64,000 nt of DNA from Gluconobacter aidae (GTDB taxonomy: Bacteria > Pseudomonadota > Alphaproteobacteria > Acetobacterales > Acetobacteraceae), in contig NZ_WIPH01000003.1 in NCBI RefSeq assembly GCF_009547075.1, positions 124,001 through 188,000 on the forward strand. The letters are read 5' to 3'. The notes below the pieces were generated by a model, which had not been told where the DNA came from, did not search any database, and worked only from the letters and a program-made list of their open reading frames with translations. The position numbers were made by a program, and so were the translations under genes. Below, piece after piece: positions 49,457 to 59,302 of this stretch. Position 1 is the stretch's first letter, and each line of letters starts with the position of its first letter.

Positions 49457-51784
49457 ATGAAAGACAACTCTCGTTCACCGAGCTATCGACGCCAGCTCCT
49501 CGCGGTCACCTGTCTCGCTGGAAGCATGCTCGTCGCTCTTGGCGCGACAGCACGCGCCGCACAGCCTGCGAAACACCACACTCCGCGCCATCATGCCGCC
49601 AGCCGCAACGCGCCAAAAACCGTCCGGGCACCGTCGCGTTCGACCGCCACACCCCGCATCCACGCGCTTGACGCCTCCGCTGCCGAAACGGTCTCCGTCA
49701 CGTCCTCGCGCCGCGCCCTGAACGGCGGCGGCGGCATGATGCGCGTCGAAACCGCGCCACATGCCGTGCAGACCGTCACGAAGGAATTCATCAACATGCG
49801 CGCGCCGACCAGCACGGCGCTTGATCTGATCCAGAACCTGCCGAGCCTCAATGTTACGACGCCGGATTCGTCAGGCATGGAAGGCGGACAGATCCAGTCC
49901 CGCGGCCTGACCGATCTGGACATGGGCCTGATGGTGGACGGCGCCCCCGCCGCAGCCGCCAAGTATCTGAGCGAAAACGTCGATTCCGAGAACCTTGAGA
50001 GCGTCAGCGTCACGCCGGGCTCCTCCGCGACGGATCTTCCCGTCATGTCGGCCGCCGGTGGTGTCATGGCCGAAGAAACCCGCACCCCGTCGCACAAGCG
50101 CGGCGGACTGATCGACTTCTCCTACGGCACCAACAACCTGTCGCGCGAGTTCATCCGCCTCGAATCCGGCGAGATCGGCCATAGCGGCGTGCGCGGCTAT
50201 TTCTCGTTCTCCAACACACATGCCCGGTCGTGGATGGGTGCTGGCATCAACCAGCGCAAGCACATCGATTTCGGCCTCCAGAAAGACTGGAAGAACGGCT
50301 CCAATGCCAAGTTCTTCCTGTCCTGGAACTCGGCCGACTTCATCATCGACAACTACCCGACCTCCGACCAGTTCTTCCGCTACAAGCACACCGGTCAGGG
50401 CTACGGCCGCACGAACGACAAGACGAGCAACAACTACTGGGGCAACAACAACGATCACTGGAACCAGATCTTCATCTCGGCTCCGGTCCATATTGCCCTG
50501 CCATCCCGCCTGTCGCTCGACATCCATCCCTATTTCAGCTTCGGACAGGGCTGGGACGCGTCGCCTGACGGCACCACCACCGATTCAAGCGGCGTAACAC
50601 GGGGTCTGACCAGCTACTTCCTGCAAAACGAATACCGCTCGGTCGGTACGGTCGCGAAACTCAACTGGGAAATCGACCGTCACAACACGTTCTCGGTCGG
50701 CTACTGGTATGAAAACACCCAGACGATCCAGTCCTATCCCACCAGCTACCAGATGGCGGATGGCAACGCGGCCAGCCCGAACAATGCGGCCTATCTGATT
50801 TCCGCAGGCGACAAACAGACCGCCGGATATGAGATCCACTCGTTGTTCGTGCATGACACCGCCAAGTATTTCAACGACCACCTGACGGTGGACGCCGGAT
50901 TCAAGTTCGTCATGACGAATATCTGGAACAGGGATTATTACGACCGTCAGGAAGCCAACCGCACGGCCCCCCTGCCGCAGCTTTCGATCGGCTATCGCAT
51001 CAACAACCACCATCAGGTCTACCTGAACGTGGAAGGCGATTACCGTCAGCCCAGCGCAGTCGATCTCGGCTGGCTGTACACCAGTGTCGCGATCCCCAAA
51101 AACCAGTATTCCATCAAGGAAGAACTCGGCTACCGGTATCATGACGACCACATCATCGCCGACGTCGCCTTCTTCAACTACAACGTCACGAACCGCATCG
51201 TGGACCAGTATGTCGGCATGAACAGTTACAAGCCGTTCAATATCGGCAGCCAGCAGATGCGCGGATTTGACGTGATGGTCGCGGCACGCCCGATCCATGG
51301 CTTCAGCCCCTACGCCTCGGTCGAATACCTGCACGCCACCCAGGACAGCAACGTCTTCGATCCGTATCTGAACACGATGCTGCATTCAAAGGGCACACAG
51401 GCTGTCATGGCCCCGCATGTCATCGCGAATTTTGGCCTGACCTACACCTACAAAGGCTTCTTCGCGAACGGCTCCGTCCACTACACCGGACCTCAATCCG
51501 TCAGCATCGCCGGCGACCAGCGCATTCCGGGCTACGTCACCGATACGCTCTCGATGGGTTATCACTTCAAGCCCTTCATGTTCGCGCAGTCCCCGACCTT
51601 CCGCCTGAACTTCACCAACCTCACCGGCTCCGTCGTCCGCACCGGCGCCATGGGCGCGGTCTACAGCGCCAAGGACCCGAGCACGGTCTACAGCGGCAAC
51701 ATGGCGTCCTATACCGGCTACGGAAACTCCTTCATGGTCGCTCCGCGTTTCACCATGACAGGCACGGTCTCCACCGCCTTCTGA
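49457..51784 (+). CDS. TonB-dependent outer-membrane receptor
   Basis: This 775-residue receptor starts at ATG 49457 and has a signal peptide ending near ARAA, a His/Ala/Thr-rich linker, a plug domain with ETVSVTSSRRALNGG, the QNLPSLNVTTPDSSGMEGGQIQSRGLTDLDMGLMVDGAPA region, and a barrel with a terminal Phe (TVSTAF). The linker is much like that of the receptor at 21881, but the plug signature lies in a divergent group. The substrate is unknown. It is followed by a cupin gene 100 bases on. Confidence 0.92.
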   Translation: MKDNSRSPSYRRQLLAVTCLAGSMLVALGATARAAQPAKHHTPRHHAASRNAPKTVRAPSRSTATPRIHALDASAAETVSVTSSRRALNGGGGMMRVETAPHAVQTVTKEFINMRAPTSTALDLIQNLPSLNVTTPDSSGMEGGQIQSRGLTDLDMGLMVDGAPAAAAKYLSENVDSENLESVSVTPGSSATDLPVMSAAGGVMAEETRTPSHKRGGLIDFSYGTNNLSREFIRLESGEIGHSGVRGYFSFSNTHARSWMGAGINQRKHIDFGLQKDWKNGSNAKFFLSWNSADFIIDNYPTSDQFFRYKHTGQGYGRTNDKTSNNYWGNNNDHWNQIFISAPVHIALPSRLSLDIHPYFSFGQGWDASPDGTTTDSSGVTRGLTSYFLQNEYRSVGTVAKLNWEIDRHNTFSVGYWYENTQTIQSYPTSYQMADGNAASPNNAAYLISAGDKQTAGYEIHSLFVHDTAKYFNDHLTVDAGFKFVMTNIWNRDYYDRQEANRTAPLPQLSIGYRINNHHQVYLNVEGDYRQPSAVDLGWLYTSVAIPKNQYSIKEELGYRYHDDHIIADVAFFNYNVTNRIVDQYVGMNSYKPFNIGSQQMRGFDVMVAARPIHGFSPYASVEYLHATQDSNVFDPYLNTMLHSKGTQAVMAPHVIANFGLTYTYKGFFANGSVHYTGPQSVSIAGDQRIPGYVTDTLSMGYHFKPFMFAQSPTFRLNFTNLTGSVVRTGAMGAVYSAKDPSTVYSGNMASYTGYGNSFMVAPRFTMTGTVSTAF

Positions 51785-51886
51785 CGGGAAGGAGCAGGGA
51801 GCATTCCCTGCCCCAAAACCACGTCTCCTCCGATGCGTTCCTGCAACACGCCCCCACATCCCCGTGGAACGGAGGAGACCCCCCCA

Positions 51887-52432
51887 ATGCCCTTCGGCAT
51901 GATTCCCAGAAAACAGTCCGCCAGTTCAGCCCTGCTTCTCGGCACGGCACTCGCACTCACACCACCCGCACTCTTCTCGGTGGCCTACGCTGCCCCGATG
52001 CCGACCGAAGCCGCACAGGACAACTCTGGCGTTACGACCATCCAGAGTTCTGACGCTGTAAAATGGCAGCCCGCGCCCCCCATGTTCCCGCACGGAACAA
52101 AAATCGCCGTCCTGACCGGCGACACCACAAAACCCGGTCCTTTCACCCTGCGCGTCATGATGCCGTCGGGTTCCTTCATTCCGCCCCATACCCATAATCT
52201 GGACGAAATGCTGACCGTCATCAGCGGCAATATCCAGCATTACGTGGGCCAGAACATCGCCACGACACAGCAACGCGCGCTCGGCCCAGGCGGTTTCGTC
52301 CACCTGCCGGTCAACGTCCCGCATGCCATCAAGGCCGGAAGTCAGGGCGCAGTACTTCAGGTTTCGGGAACAGGGCCCTTCAGCATGGCCTACGTCAACC
52401 CACAGGACGACCCGCGCAACACAGGCCGCTGA
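51887..52432 (+). CDS. Exported cupin-domain protein
   Basis: This 181-residue protein has a signal peptide (MPFGMIPRK... through SVAYAAP) and a single cupin domain with the metal-binding pattern PPHTHNLDEMLTVISGNI and a second His in LPVNVPHAI. GGAGGAG sits just before the ATG. Such proteins are metal-binding barrels with varied roles; the substrate cannot be read here. A strong two-way terminator follows. Confidence 0.8.
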   Translation: MPFGMIPRKQSASSALLLGTALALTPPALFSVAYAAPMPTEAAQDNSGVTTIQSSDAVKWQPAPPMFPHGTKIAVLTGDTTKPGPFTLRVMMPSGSFIPPHTHNLDEMLTVISGNIQHYVGQNIATTQQRALGPGGFVHLPVNVPHAIKAGSQGAVLQVSGTGPFSMAYVNPQDDPRNTGR

Positions 52433-52447
52433 AAGCCGACAGACATG

Positions 52448-52484
52448 AAAAAACCCTGTTTCCAGAACGGAAACAGGGTTTTTT
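52448..52484. terminator. Bidirectional intrinsic terminator
   Basis: AAAAAACCCTGTTTCC and its exact inverse GGAAACAGGGTTTTTT form a 16-pair hairpin with a five-base loop between the convergent cupin and DsbD genes. It can terminate from both sides. Confidence 0.93.
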
Positions 52485-52507
52485 CAACGCTCAGGGAAAC
52501 GATCCCC

Positions 52508-54613
52508 TCATTTCCCGATCGTCGAGAGCACGATCCCCGGCGTCAGGATCTGAGGCAGCACGACGCCCTCCTGATGCGGCGCATAATACATATAGAACGG
52601 CACACCATCGCGCCCATGCGCCTTGAGGAACGCACCGATCGCCGCATTGCGGTTCGTCCAGTCCCCCTTGAGGAACACGATCTTTCGGTCCCGGAACGCC
52701 TGCTGAACGGATGGCACATCCAGCGCCACACGCTCATTGACCATGCAGGTGATGCACCATGACGCCGTCATGTCGATGAACACCGGCTTGCCCTGCGCCC
52801 GAAGCTCGGCCAGACGCGCCTCCGAGAACGGCTCGATCCCGGCCTCCGAAGCGCCCGTAACCACAGGAGCAGGCGCGGCCCGCAGCCCCTGCGCCAGCGA
52901 GGCCCCACAAACCACAACACACAGCACAGCCACGATCCGGCAGAACGCCACCGTCCCACGGCCGCCCTCCAGCATGGACCGACGCTGCCCAACACCATAA
53001 ATCCAGCCCGCAAAGCCCAGAAGCACAACGCCCCCGGCCGTCAGCGCCACAAACGTCACGCCCCGCTGGATTGCCGCAACCCAGAGCAGCCATACACAGG
53101 TCGCAAACAGCGGAAACGCCAGAACCTGCTTGAGAATACCCATCCAGGCCCCCGGCTTTGGCATCCGCGATGCCACACCTGGAACACCGGCCACGAGAAT
53201 ATAAGGAAATGCCAGCCCAAGCCCCATCGACAGGAACACCAGAACCCCCATCACCGGCGGCCCACCCAGAGCCCCGGCAATGGCAACGCCCATGAACGGC
53301 GCCGTGCAGGGCGTCGCCACGATAACCGCCAGCAGGCCCGTCATCATGTCCCCGCTGCGGCCACCGCCGGTCTGCACCTGACCCAGACGCCCGGCGCTGA
53401 CTTCAAACACACCCAGCAGGTTCAGGCCCATCAGGAACAGCAGCCAGCACACGCCGACCACAAATCCCGGCGATTGGAACTGAAAGCCCCATCCTGCCGC
53501 AGACCCGGCCAGACGCAGCCCGATCATGACAATGCCCAGCGCCGCGAACGCTCCCGTCACACCCAGCGTGTAGAACAGCGCGCTCTGAAGCTGCGCCCCC
53601 CGTCCGGCACCGCCCATCTTCGCCAGAGACAGCGCCTTCATCGCCAGAACCGGAAACACACACGGCATCAGGTTCAGGATCAGCCCGCCCACAAATGCAA
53701 AGAGCAGAACCCGCAGCCAACCCGCGCCCGTCGGCACGTCCGAAGCCGGTGCCGCATCCGCCTGCACAGGAGCCGCAGCAGACGCCCCCCCAACCGGCCG
53801 CGCCTCGATCTGCAACGGGCTTTCCTGCCCCGCCGCATCCTTGAGCACGACAACACCTGCAAGCGGCCTGTCCCGATGCGCCGATTTCAGGAATTTCAGC
53901 CTCAGCGTCAATTGCCCGTCCGACACATGCAGCTTCTGATCCGCCACCTGATCGATCACGCCCCCGTCCTGCGGCAGGAACCACGCCTGCGACACGGACG
54001 CCGCAGACAGCCCCTTGCCCGACAGCGTCAGAACGCCATCCGCAGAAACACTGGCCGCAAACGGTGAGACCACCGGCATGGCAGCCTCCGCCTTGCGGAA
54101 CAGGTCCGCCTGCGGGCCGCCTTCCGGCACATCGGCTGTCGAATCCGGTAACGTCAGTGTAAAATCGCCGCTCTCTGGAATGCAGACCTGCGCGCAGACA
54201 AGCCATTCCGCATGGGCATGAAGCGTCGTCCCGCCAGAACCCTTGAGAACCAGATCCTCCGGCAGCGTCACCTCATTGACATAGGCATAGGACATGAGGC
54301 CGCCCTCACTGATCCGCACCGGCACCGGCCAATGGATCGGACCGCCCTTGCCCGTCGCACCACCATCGGCAGTCACGTCCAGCGTCGGCGTGTCCCCGGC
54401 ATCTCCCGGATTGATCCAGTAGGTATGCCAGCCCGGCTTGAGCTGAAGTCGCAGCCCGACCCGCAGATGCTGGTCCGGCCCGACCGCATCACGATCCGTG
54501 ACAAGCGTCGCGGTGTCGTTCGCGGACGTAACCGGCACACTTTCCGCCGCCAGCGCGGACACGGATCCCAGACCCAGAACCCCTGACAGAAGCAGGGCCG
54601 ACATGCTGAACAT
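52508..54613 (-). CDS. dsbD: DsbD-type thiol:disulfide interchange protein
   Basis: This protein of about 701 residues has a signal peptide (SALLLSGVLGLGSVSALAA), an N-terminal periplasmic domain with WLVCAQVCIPESG cysteines, a block of eight membrane segments including NLMPCVFPVLAMKAL and VIVATPCTAPFMG cysteines, and a C-terminal thioredoxin domain with WCITC. It carries reducing power from cytoplasmic thioredoxin to the periplasm. The fold order matches DsbD/ScsB proteins. The start is uncertain: ATG 54613 or ATG 54604 are both possible; a TTG at 54622 is less likely. Its partner proteins are not next to it. Confidence 0.9.
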   Translation of the reverse strand: MFSMSALLLSGVLGLGSVSALAAESVPVTSANDTATLVTDRDAVGPDQHLRVGLRLQLKPGWHTYWINPGDAGDTPTLDVTADGGATGKGGPIHWPVPVRISEGGLMSYAYVNEVTLPEDLVLKGSGGTTLHAHAEWLVCAQVCIPESGDFTLTLPDSTADVPEGGPQADLFRKAEAAMPVVSPFAASVSADGVLTLSGKGLSAASVSQAWFLPQDGGVIDQVADQKLHVSDGQLTLRLKFLKSAHRDRPLAGVVVLKDAAGQESPLQIEARPVGGASAAAPVQADAAPASDVPTGAGWLRVLLFAFVGGLILNLMPCVFPVLAMKALSLAKMGGAGRGAQLQSALFYTLGVTGAFAALGIVMIGLRLAGSAAGWGFQFQSPGFVVGVCWLLFLMGLNLLGVFEVSAGRLGQVQTGGGRSGDMMTGLLAVIVATPCTAPFMGVAIAGALGGPPVMGVLVFLSMGLGLAFPYILVAGVPGVASRMPKPGAWMGILKQVLAFPLFATCVWLLWVAAIQRGVTFVALTAGGVVLLGFAGWIYGVGQRRSMLEGGRGTVAFCRIVAVLCVVVCGASLAQGLRAAPAPVVTGASEAGIEPFSEARLAELRAQGKPVFIDMTASWCITCMVNERVALDVPSVQQAFRDRKIVFLKGDWTNRNAAIGAFLKAHGRDGVPFYMYYAPHQEGVVLPQILTPGIVLSTIGK

Positions 54614-54678
54614 TCGATGCAAGGCAGGCTCATTCCACGTTTTCAGAAGACAGTCTTCACCATATCACTGACTGAAAC

Positions 54679-54719
54679 GAAAAGCAGGACCCTTCCGGTC
54701 GTGAAACCGAAAGGCCCTG
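54679..54719 (-). terminator. Probable terminator after the PRISE-type reductase
   Basis: On the minus strand a CAGG...CCTG stem with an inner TTCGGT/ACCGGA helix is followed by CTTTTC. It lies about 12 bases after the stop of the reductase gene. Confidence 0.6.
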
Positions 54720-54730
54720 TAAACCCCGTG

Positions 54731-55834
54731 TTACGGGATCAGCTTCTCAGCCCGCAGCCGCGTGAACAGGTCGGTGAAAGAGTCCGGCGTATACTGGTAT
54801 CCCGCAAACCCCGCGAGGCGGCTTTTGCTCATATCCGTCACACATTCGACCGGCCGCCCCAGATCCGCATCCGTGTGCCAGGCCGAAGCCAGCCGTTCGA
54901 TCCGGCTTTCCGCAAGCCCGTATTCTGCTGCAATCCGTTCCCAGAGTTCCACATCCCCCGAAAGCGTCTCTTCAAGAGACGTCGCATGGCCGGGATACGG
55001 CGCCGCCTCGATTCCAAACCACTCCGCCAGACGCGGCCAGAGCCATTTCCAGCGAAACACATCCCCGTTCACGATATTGAACGCCTGATTGCGTCCCCCC
55101 GCATCGGTCGAGGCCCAGAAAAGCTGCCGCGCCAGTTGCCGCGCATCGGTCAGATCCGTCAGGGCGTTCCACTGCACGGGAGATCCCGGAAAGACGAAAG
55201 GCCGCCCGGTCTCGCGGCAGATCGTCGCATAGACCGCCAGCGTGCTGCCCATGTTCATCGCGTTTCCAACCGCATAGCCGATCACGGTATGCGGACGATG
55301 CACGCTCCACGAAAAACCGTGCCGGGCGGCGGCTTCATAAAGCGCGTCTTCCTGATCGTAATAGAAGTTCGACAGATCCAGACGGGGCGCGTCTTCGCGG
55401 AACGGCGTCACCGGCGGCTCGCCGGACGCATAGGATTCGAACGGACCAAGATAATGCTTCATGCCCGTCGTCAGCGCCGCATGAACCAGACGCCCCGGCT
55501 CCGGCAGGGCCTGAAACACATTGCGGATCATCGCCGAATTGACGCGGCAGTTCTCTTCTTCCGTCTCCTGACGCAGCCAGGAGCAGAAGAACACATGGCT
55601 CGGCCGCAGATCCCGCAGCGCATGGGTCAGCGCCGGCAGATCCAGCAGATCGGCCTCAACCGGCAGCACGCCCGCCATGTCATGACGCGGCCTGCGCGCC
55701 AGACCATGCACGGTCCAGCCTTCGGCCACGAGACGCGCCGCAATGTTCTGGCCAACAATACCGGTCGCCCCGACAACAAGCGCGGTCCGGGCAGAAGCTC
55801 CGGCAGAAACAGAGACGGGAGCAGAAGAGGCCAT
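54731..55834 (-). CDS. PRISE-type short-chain reductase
   Basis: This 367-residue NAD(P)-dependent protein has the Rossmann motif VVGATGIVGQNIA, the catalytic Tyr in YYDQEDALY, and NVFQALPEPGRLVHAALTTGMKHYLGPFE, all features of the progesterone 5-beta-reductase/iridoid synthase-like family, which reduces activated enones. The substrate in this organism is unknown. The start ATG at 55834 gives MASSAPVSVSAGASARTALVVGATG. It is divergent from an HxlR regulator at 55944, and a GGCAC palindrome sits between them. Confidence 0.8.
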   Translation of the reverse strand: MASSAPVSVSAGASARTALVVGATGIVGQNIAARLVAEGWTVHGLARRPRHDMAGVLPVEADLLDLPALTHALRDLRPSHVFFCSWLRQETEEENCRVNSAMIRNVFQALPEPGRLVHAALTTGMKHYLGPFESYASGEPPVTPFREDAPRLDLSNFYYDQEDALYEAAARHGFSWSVHRPHTVIGYAVGNAMNMGSTLAVYATICRETGRPFVFPGSPVQWNALTDLTDARQLARQLFWASTDAGGRNQAFNIVNGDVFRWKWLWPRLAEWFGIEAAPYPGHATSLEETLSGDVELWERIAAEYGLAESRIERLASAWHTDADLGRPVECVTDMSKSRLAGFAGYQYTPDSFTDLFTRLRAEKLIP

Positions 55835-55902
55835 GGGATTTTTCCTTTGCAGACAAGAGGGTCTGCTCCACATCTGGGAAAGCATCCGCATTTCCGCCAG
55901 AC

Positions 55903-55918
55903 GGCACCTTTTTGTGCC
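55903..55918. promoter_or_regulatory. Palindrome in the PRISE reductase/HxlR promoter
   Basis: GGCAC (55903-55907) and GTGCC (55914-55918) are exact inverse arms around CTTTTT, between the two divergent genes. This is a candidate HxlR operator. Confidence 0.35.
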
Positions 55919-55943
55919 CTGGCGACCAGAAGGTTTCCAATCC

Positions 55944-56333
55944 ATGACCCCGCCACTGCCCGAACATTACCGTCAGGCGCCCTTTGCCGAAGACTGCGCG
56001 CCGCGCCGGATCCTGAGGCTTTTCAGCGGAAAATGGACCACCATGATCCTGCACACGCTACATCTTCTGGGCGGCACGGCACGTCCCGGAAAGCTCCAGC
56101 GCAGCATTCCCGGCCTGTCGAAAAAAATGATGACCCAGACCCTGCGCGAACTCGAAACGCAGGGCCTCATCCGCCGCAACGTCCGGCAGATCATGCCGCC
56201 CCATGTCGATTACAGCCTGACGGAACTCGGGAAGACCTTCGTCGAACCGGTCGAACTGCTCTATCACTGGGCCATCCGCAACGCCGACGCCCTCGACCGT
56301 CTCACGCAGCACGATGCGCCCCATCCCGAATGA
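55944..56333 (+). CDS. HxlR-family transcriptional regulator
   Basis: This 129-residue protein has the HxlR winged-helix core: a Cys in AEDCAPRRIL, GKWTTMILHTL, GLSKKMMTQTLRELETQGLI, and the wing with PPHVDYSLTELG. It probably senses a redox or electrophile signal through its single Cys. It is divergent from the PRISE-type reductase at 54731-55834 and probably controls that gene. The ATG at 55944 fits the family N terminus. Confidence 0.87.
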   Translation: MTPPLPEHYRQAPFAEDCAPRRILRLFSGKWTTMILHTLHLLGGTARPGKLQRSIPGLSKKMMTQTLRELETQGLIRRNVRQIMPPHVDYSLTELGKTFVEPVELLYHWAIRNADALDRLTQHDAPHPE

Positions 56334-56411
56334 AGAGGGTAGGACAGGACCGCTCCCCTGTGCCATGTTCGCAGCACCAGACCGCGTAATTTCCAAGGAC
56401 TCACCAGACCG

Positions 56412-58862
56412 ATGCCGTCGATCCCCCGTCCCGACCCGTCTCCATCGTCTTCCGCACGAACCGGACGCGCCGTCGCCGGCATCTTCCTCTTTCTGCTCCT
56501 CGGTGTCCTGACCCTGCTTCCAGCCCGGGCGGCCGACACCGCTGCCCCGCTCAACCAGCAGGAAGCGCAGCAACTCCTCAACGTCCTGAACAATCCGAAG
56601 GAGCGGGACGCCTTCACCCACACGCTTTCCCTGATGGCCCGCGGCCTTCAGGTCGAGACGTCAGCCCCCGCCGCCTCTGTCGCGGCTCCGGCCGCGGCAC
56701 CCGCCAAGCCCATGTCGGAAGTTTCTCCCGATATCCATACCGGCCTGAGCAGCATCCGTCTTCAGGCGCTGGGCTATTTGCACAATTTCCTGGGCCTGTT
56801 CAGCAATCTCGGAATCGTTGGTCGCTGGGCACGCCATACGCTCGCATCCGCCGATACCCGAACCACGATCCTGCATGCATTTGCGGGCGGGTTCATCACC
56901 ATGCTCTGCGGTGTCGCCCTTGAACGGGTCGTCGCCCTCAGCCTGCGCAAACCTCTCCGCCAGCTCACCCAGAACGCAGAAGACCGCGAGCACCGTGCGA
57001 CAGCGAAACCGGACAGCTCCGTCCCCTCCGAACCGATCGTGGACGACTCAAGCCAGACCCGCGCCGCCGACCAGCGGCGACAGGTCGAGACCCTGCGGTT
57101 CCTCGCCCGCGTTCCCTACGCGCTGGGGCATTTCGCGCTGAAGGCCATTCCGGTCCTGGCCTTCCTGGCCGTCGCCTATCTCGCCGTGCTGGTCCTGCCC
57201 TGGAGCGAGAAGACCGACAACGTCATCATGACGCTCGCCAACTGCTATGCCGCGGCGCGGATCCTCTATCTTTTCGTTGAAACCGGTTTCGCACCCCGCT
57301 CGCCGACCATCCGCCTTCTGCCCGCGACGGATGCGACGGCTTTTCTGCTGACCCGCTGGTGGAACGTGCTGGTCGCCGCGCCCGCCATCGTCTTCTGCCT
57401 TTCCACACTGGGCGGACAGTTCAACCTCTCGCCGCGCGGCACGAATGCGATGATCCGCGGCGTGGTCCTGATCGAGCACATCCTGATCGCCATCTTCATC
57501 TGGCGGATCCGGCATCTCGTCAGCCGCGCGCTCCAGCCGCGCAACGTTCCCAATACGGCGATGTGGACCTTCCTCGTCGCCATCGCCCGGCTGTGGTGGG
57601 TGCCAGCCATGTTTCTCGACATCTCGCTCTGGATCGTCTGGGCCGCGCATCTGCCCGGCGGCTATCGCTGGATCCTCGACACCACCGGCATCACCATCGG
57701 GATTCTCGTCGCCTCCCGTCTCGTGGCCGTTCTGGCCTACGGACTTCAGGACCGGTTTTTCCGCATCAATCCGGTCCTGACGGAACGCTTTCCCGATCTT
57801 CAGAAACGCGCCGACCGCTATTATCCGTTCGCCCGCAAGATCCTCACCGGCGTGCTGCTTTTCCTGACCCTGATCGCCATGACCGAAGCCTGGGGCCTGC
57901 CCACGTTCGGCTTCTTCATGCACAACGCCGTCGGCCGCCACCTGCTGGATGCCGCCCTGACGATGCTGATCGCCCTCAGCGTGGCCGTCACGATCTGGGA
58001 AATCATCAACGCTCTTCTCAGCCAGCAGCTCAACCGCTTCGAAAATTCGGATCAGATCTCCCGCGCGACGCGCCTGCGGACCGTCATGCCGATCATTCGC
58101 ACCGTGCTCCTGGCGGTCATCATCATCATCGTCGCGGTCACGACGCTCTCGCAGATTGGCATCAACGTCACCCCGCTGCTCACCGGCGCAGGCATCATGG
58201 GCGCCGCCATCGCCTTCGGTTCGCAAAGCCTGGTCAAGGACTTCATTACGGGCTTCTTCATGCTCGTCGAGGACGCCATCCAGGTCGGCGACTGGGTGAC
58301 GACCAGCGGCGTCGCGGGAACCGTGGAAAACCTGTCCATTCGCACGGTCAAGGTCCGGGACTTCGATGGCGACCTGCATATTATCCCGTTCTCGTCCGTC
58401 TCCTCCATTGCCAACACGGCCCGCGGCTATAACCAGATCGTCATCCGCCAGCAGGTCGACAATTCGGAGGATCTGCCCCGCGTTGTCGGCCTGATGACCA
58501 ATACCATCAAGGAAATGCAGCAGGACGCTGTGTTCGGCCCCCTGCTGCTGACGGGCTATAACGATCTCGGCGTGGATACCAGCGACAGCAACGGCGCGGT
58601 CCTGATCGGAACGGTGCGCACGGCGCCCATGATGAAATGGAAGGTCAAACGCGAATTTTACCGCCGCGTCGCCAACCGCTTCGCGGAAGCCGGGGTCAAG
58701 TTCTACACACCGACGTCCTACTCCACGACACCGCCCGGCAACGCCATGCGCATCGCCGCGGATGTCACCCTGCCGAAACCGGCCAATGACGGCCCTTCAG
58801 ACCTCGCAGCCGGGAAAACCGTTCCCGAAAGCAGCACACCAGACGATCACAAACCTGCCTGA
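56412..58862 (+). CDS. Large MscS-family mechanosensitive channel
   Basis: This 816-residue protein has an N-terminal signal or first membrane segment (GIFLFLLLGVLTLLPARA), a periplasmic part, a set of further membrane helices, then the MscS core: TPLLTGAGIMGAAIAFGSQSLVKDFITGFFMLVEDAIQVGDWV, followed by VAGTVENLSIRTVKVRDFDGDLHIIPFSSV. Its length fits the YbiO/YnaI-like large MscS forms, which release solutes on hypo-osmotic shock. The gene stands alone. Confidence 0.9.
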   Translation: MPSIPRPDPSPSSSARTGRAVAGIFLFLLLGVLTLLPARAADTAAPLNQQEAQQLLNVLNNPKERDAFTHTLSLMARGLQVETSAPAASVAAPAAAPAKPMSEVSPDIHTGLSSIRLQALGYLHNFLGLFSNLGIVGRWARHTLASADTRTTILHAFAGGFITMLCGVALERVVALSLRKPLRQLTQNAEDREHRATAKPDSSVPSEPIVDDSSQTRAADQRRQVETLRFLARVPYALGHFALKAIPVLAFLAVAYLAVLVLPWSEKTDNVIMTLANCYAAARILYLFVETGFAPRSPTIRLLPATDATAFLLTRWWNVLVAAPAIVFCLSTLGGQFNLSPRGTNAMIRGVVLIEHILIAIFIWRIRHLVSRALQPRNVPNTAMWTFLVAIARLWWVPAMFLDISLWIVWAAHLPGGYRWILDTTGITIGILVASRLVAVLAYGLQDRFFRINPVLTERFPDLQKRADRYYPFARKILTGVLLFLTLIAMTEAWGLPTFGFFMHNAVGRHLLDAALTMLIALSVAVTIWEIINALLSQQLNRFENSDQISRATRLRTVMPIIRTVLLAVIIIIVAVTTLSQIGINVTPLLTGAGIMGAAIAFGSQSLVKDFITGFFMLVEDAIQVGDWVTTSGVAGTVENLSIRTVKVRDFDGDLHIIPFSSVSSIANTARGYNQIVIRQQVDNSEDLPRVVGLMTNTIKEMQQDAVFGPLLLTGYNDLGVDTSDSNGAVLIGTVRTAPMMKWKVKREFYRRVANRFAEAGVKFYTPTSYSTTPPGNAMRIAADVTLPKPANDGPSDLAAGKTVPESSTPDDHKPA

Positions 58863-58902
58863 GCCCGGTCGGCCCCGCTCAGGGGCCGACCCGAGTCCCT
58901 GT

Positions 58903-59100
58903 TTATCTCGTCAGCATCAACCTGAGCACACGCCTCCAGCGTGGAAGACCTTCCGCTTCCCATCGGCGCATCAGAGCCCGGTCGGCTGCCAGCGCATTGC
59001 GCATTATCGGCGACACCGCAAAACGCTCCTGTTTCGACGCGCCCTCGCGCTTCAGTCTGCGCCGTTCACGCGCGACCACGACATTTCTCAGAAAGCCCAT
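58903..59100 (-). CDS. 65-residue basic protein, unknown function
   Basis: A short frame from ATG 59100 to the stop at 58903 encodes 65 residues starting MGFLRNVVVARERRRLKREG. It is preceded by a perfect AAGGAGG ribosome binding site. It is rich in Arg, and residues 28-62 form one or two amphipathic helices. No family is recognised. It converges with the MscS gene and diverges from the membrane protein gene at 59303. Confidence 0.6.
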   Translation of the reverse strand: MGFLRNVVVARERRRLKREGASKQERFAVSPIMRNALAADRALMRRWEAEGLPRWRRVLRLMLTR

Positions 59101-59302
59101 GGCTCCTCCTTCCCTGCCAAAATCCGCCCCGGAATTATTAATCAATTAAATAAAGTCTTGCATTATTATGCGCGCAAGTTCATTCTGCGCCAACAATATC
59201 AGAAATCTTCCTCCCGTTTCCACGAGACGATTTCCCGGCCCAACACTTTCTCCGGCCTCGCATCGCCCGCCGATCGGTGAGGATCTGTCAAGGAATCCAG
59301 CG

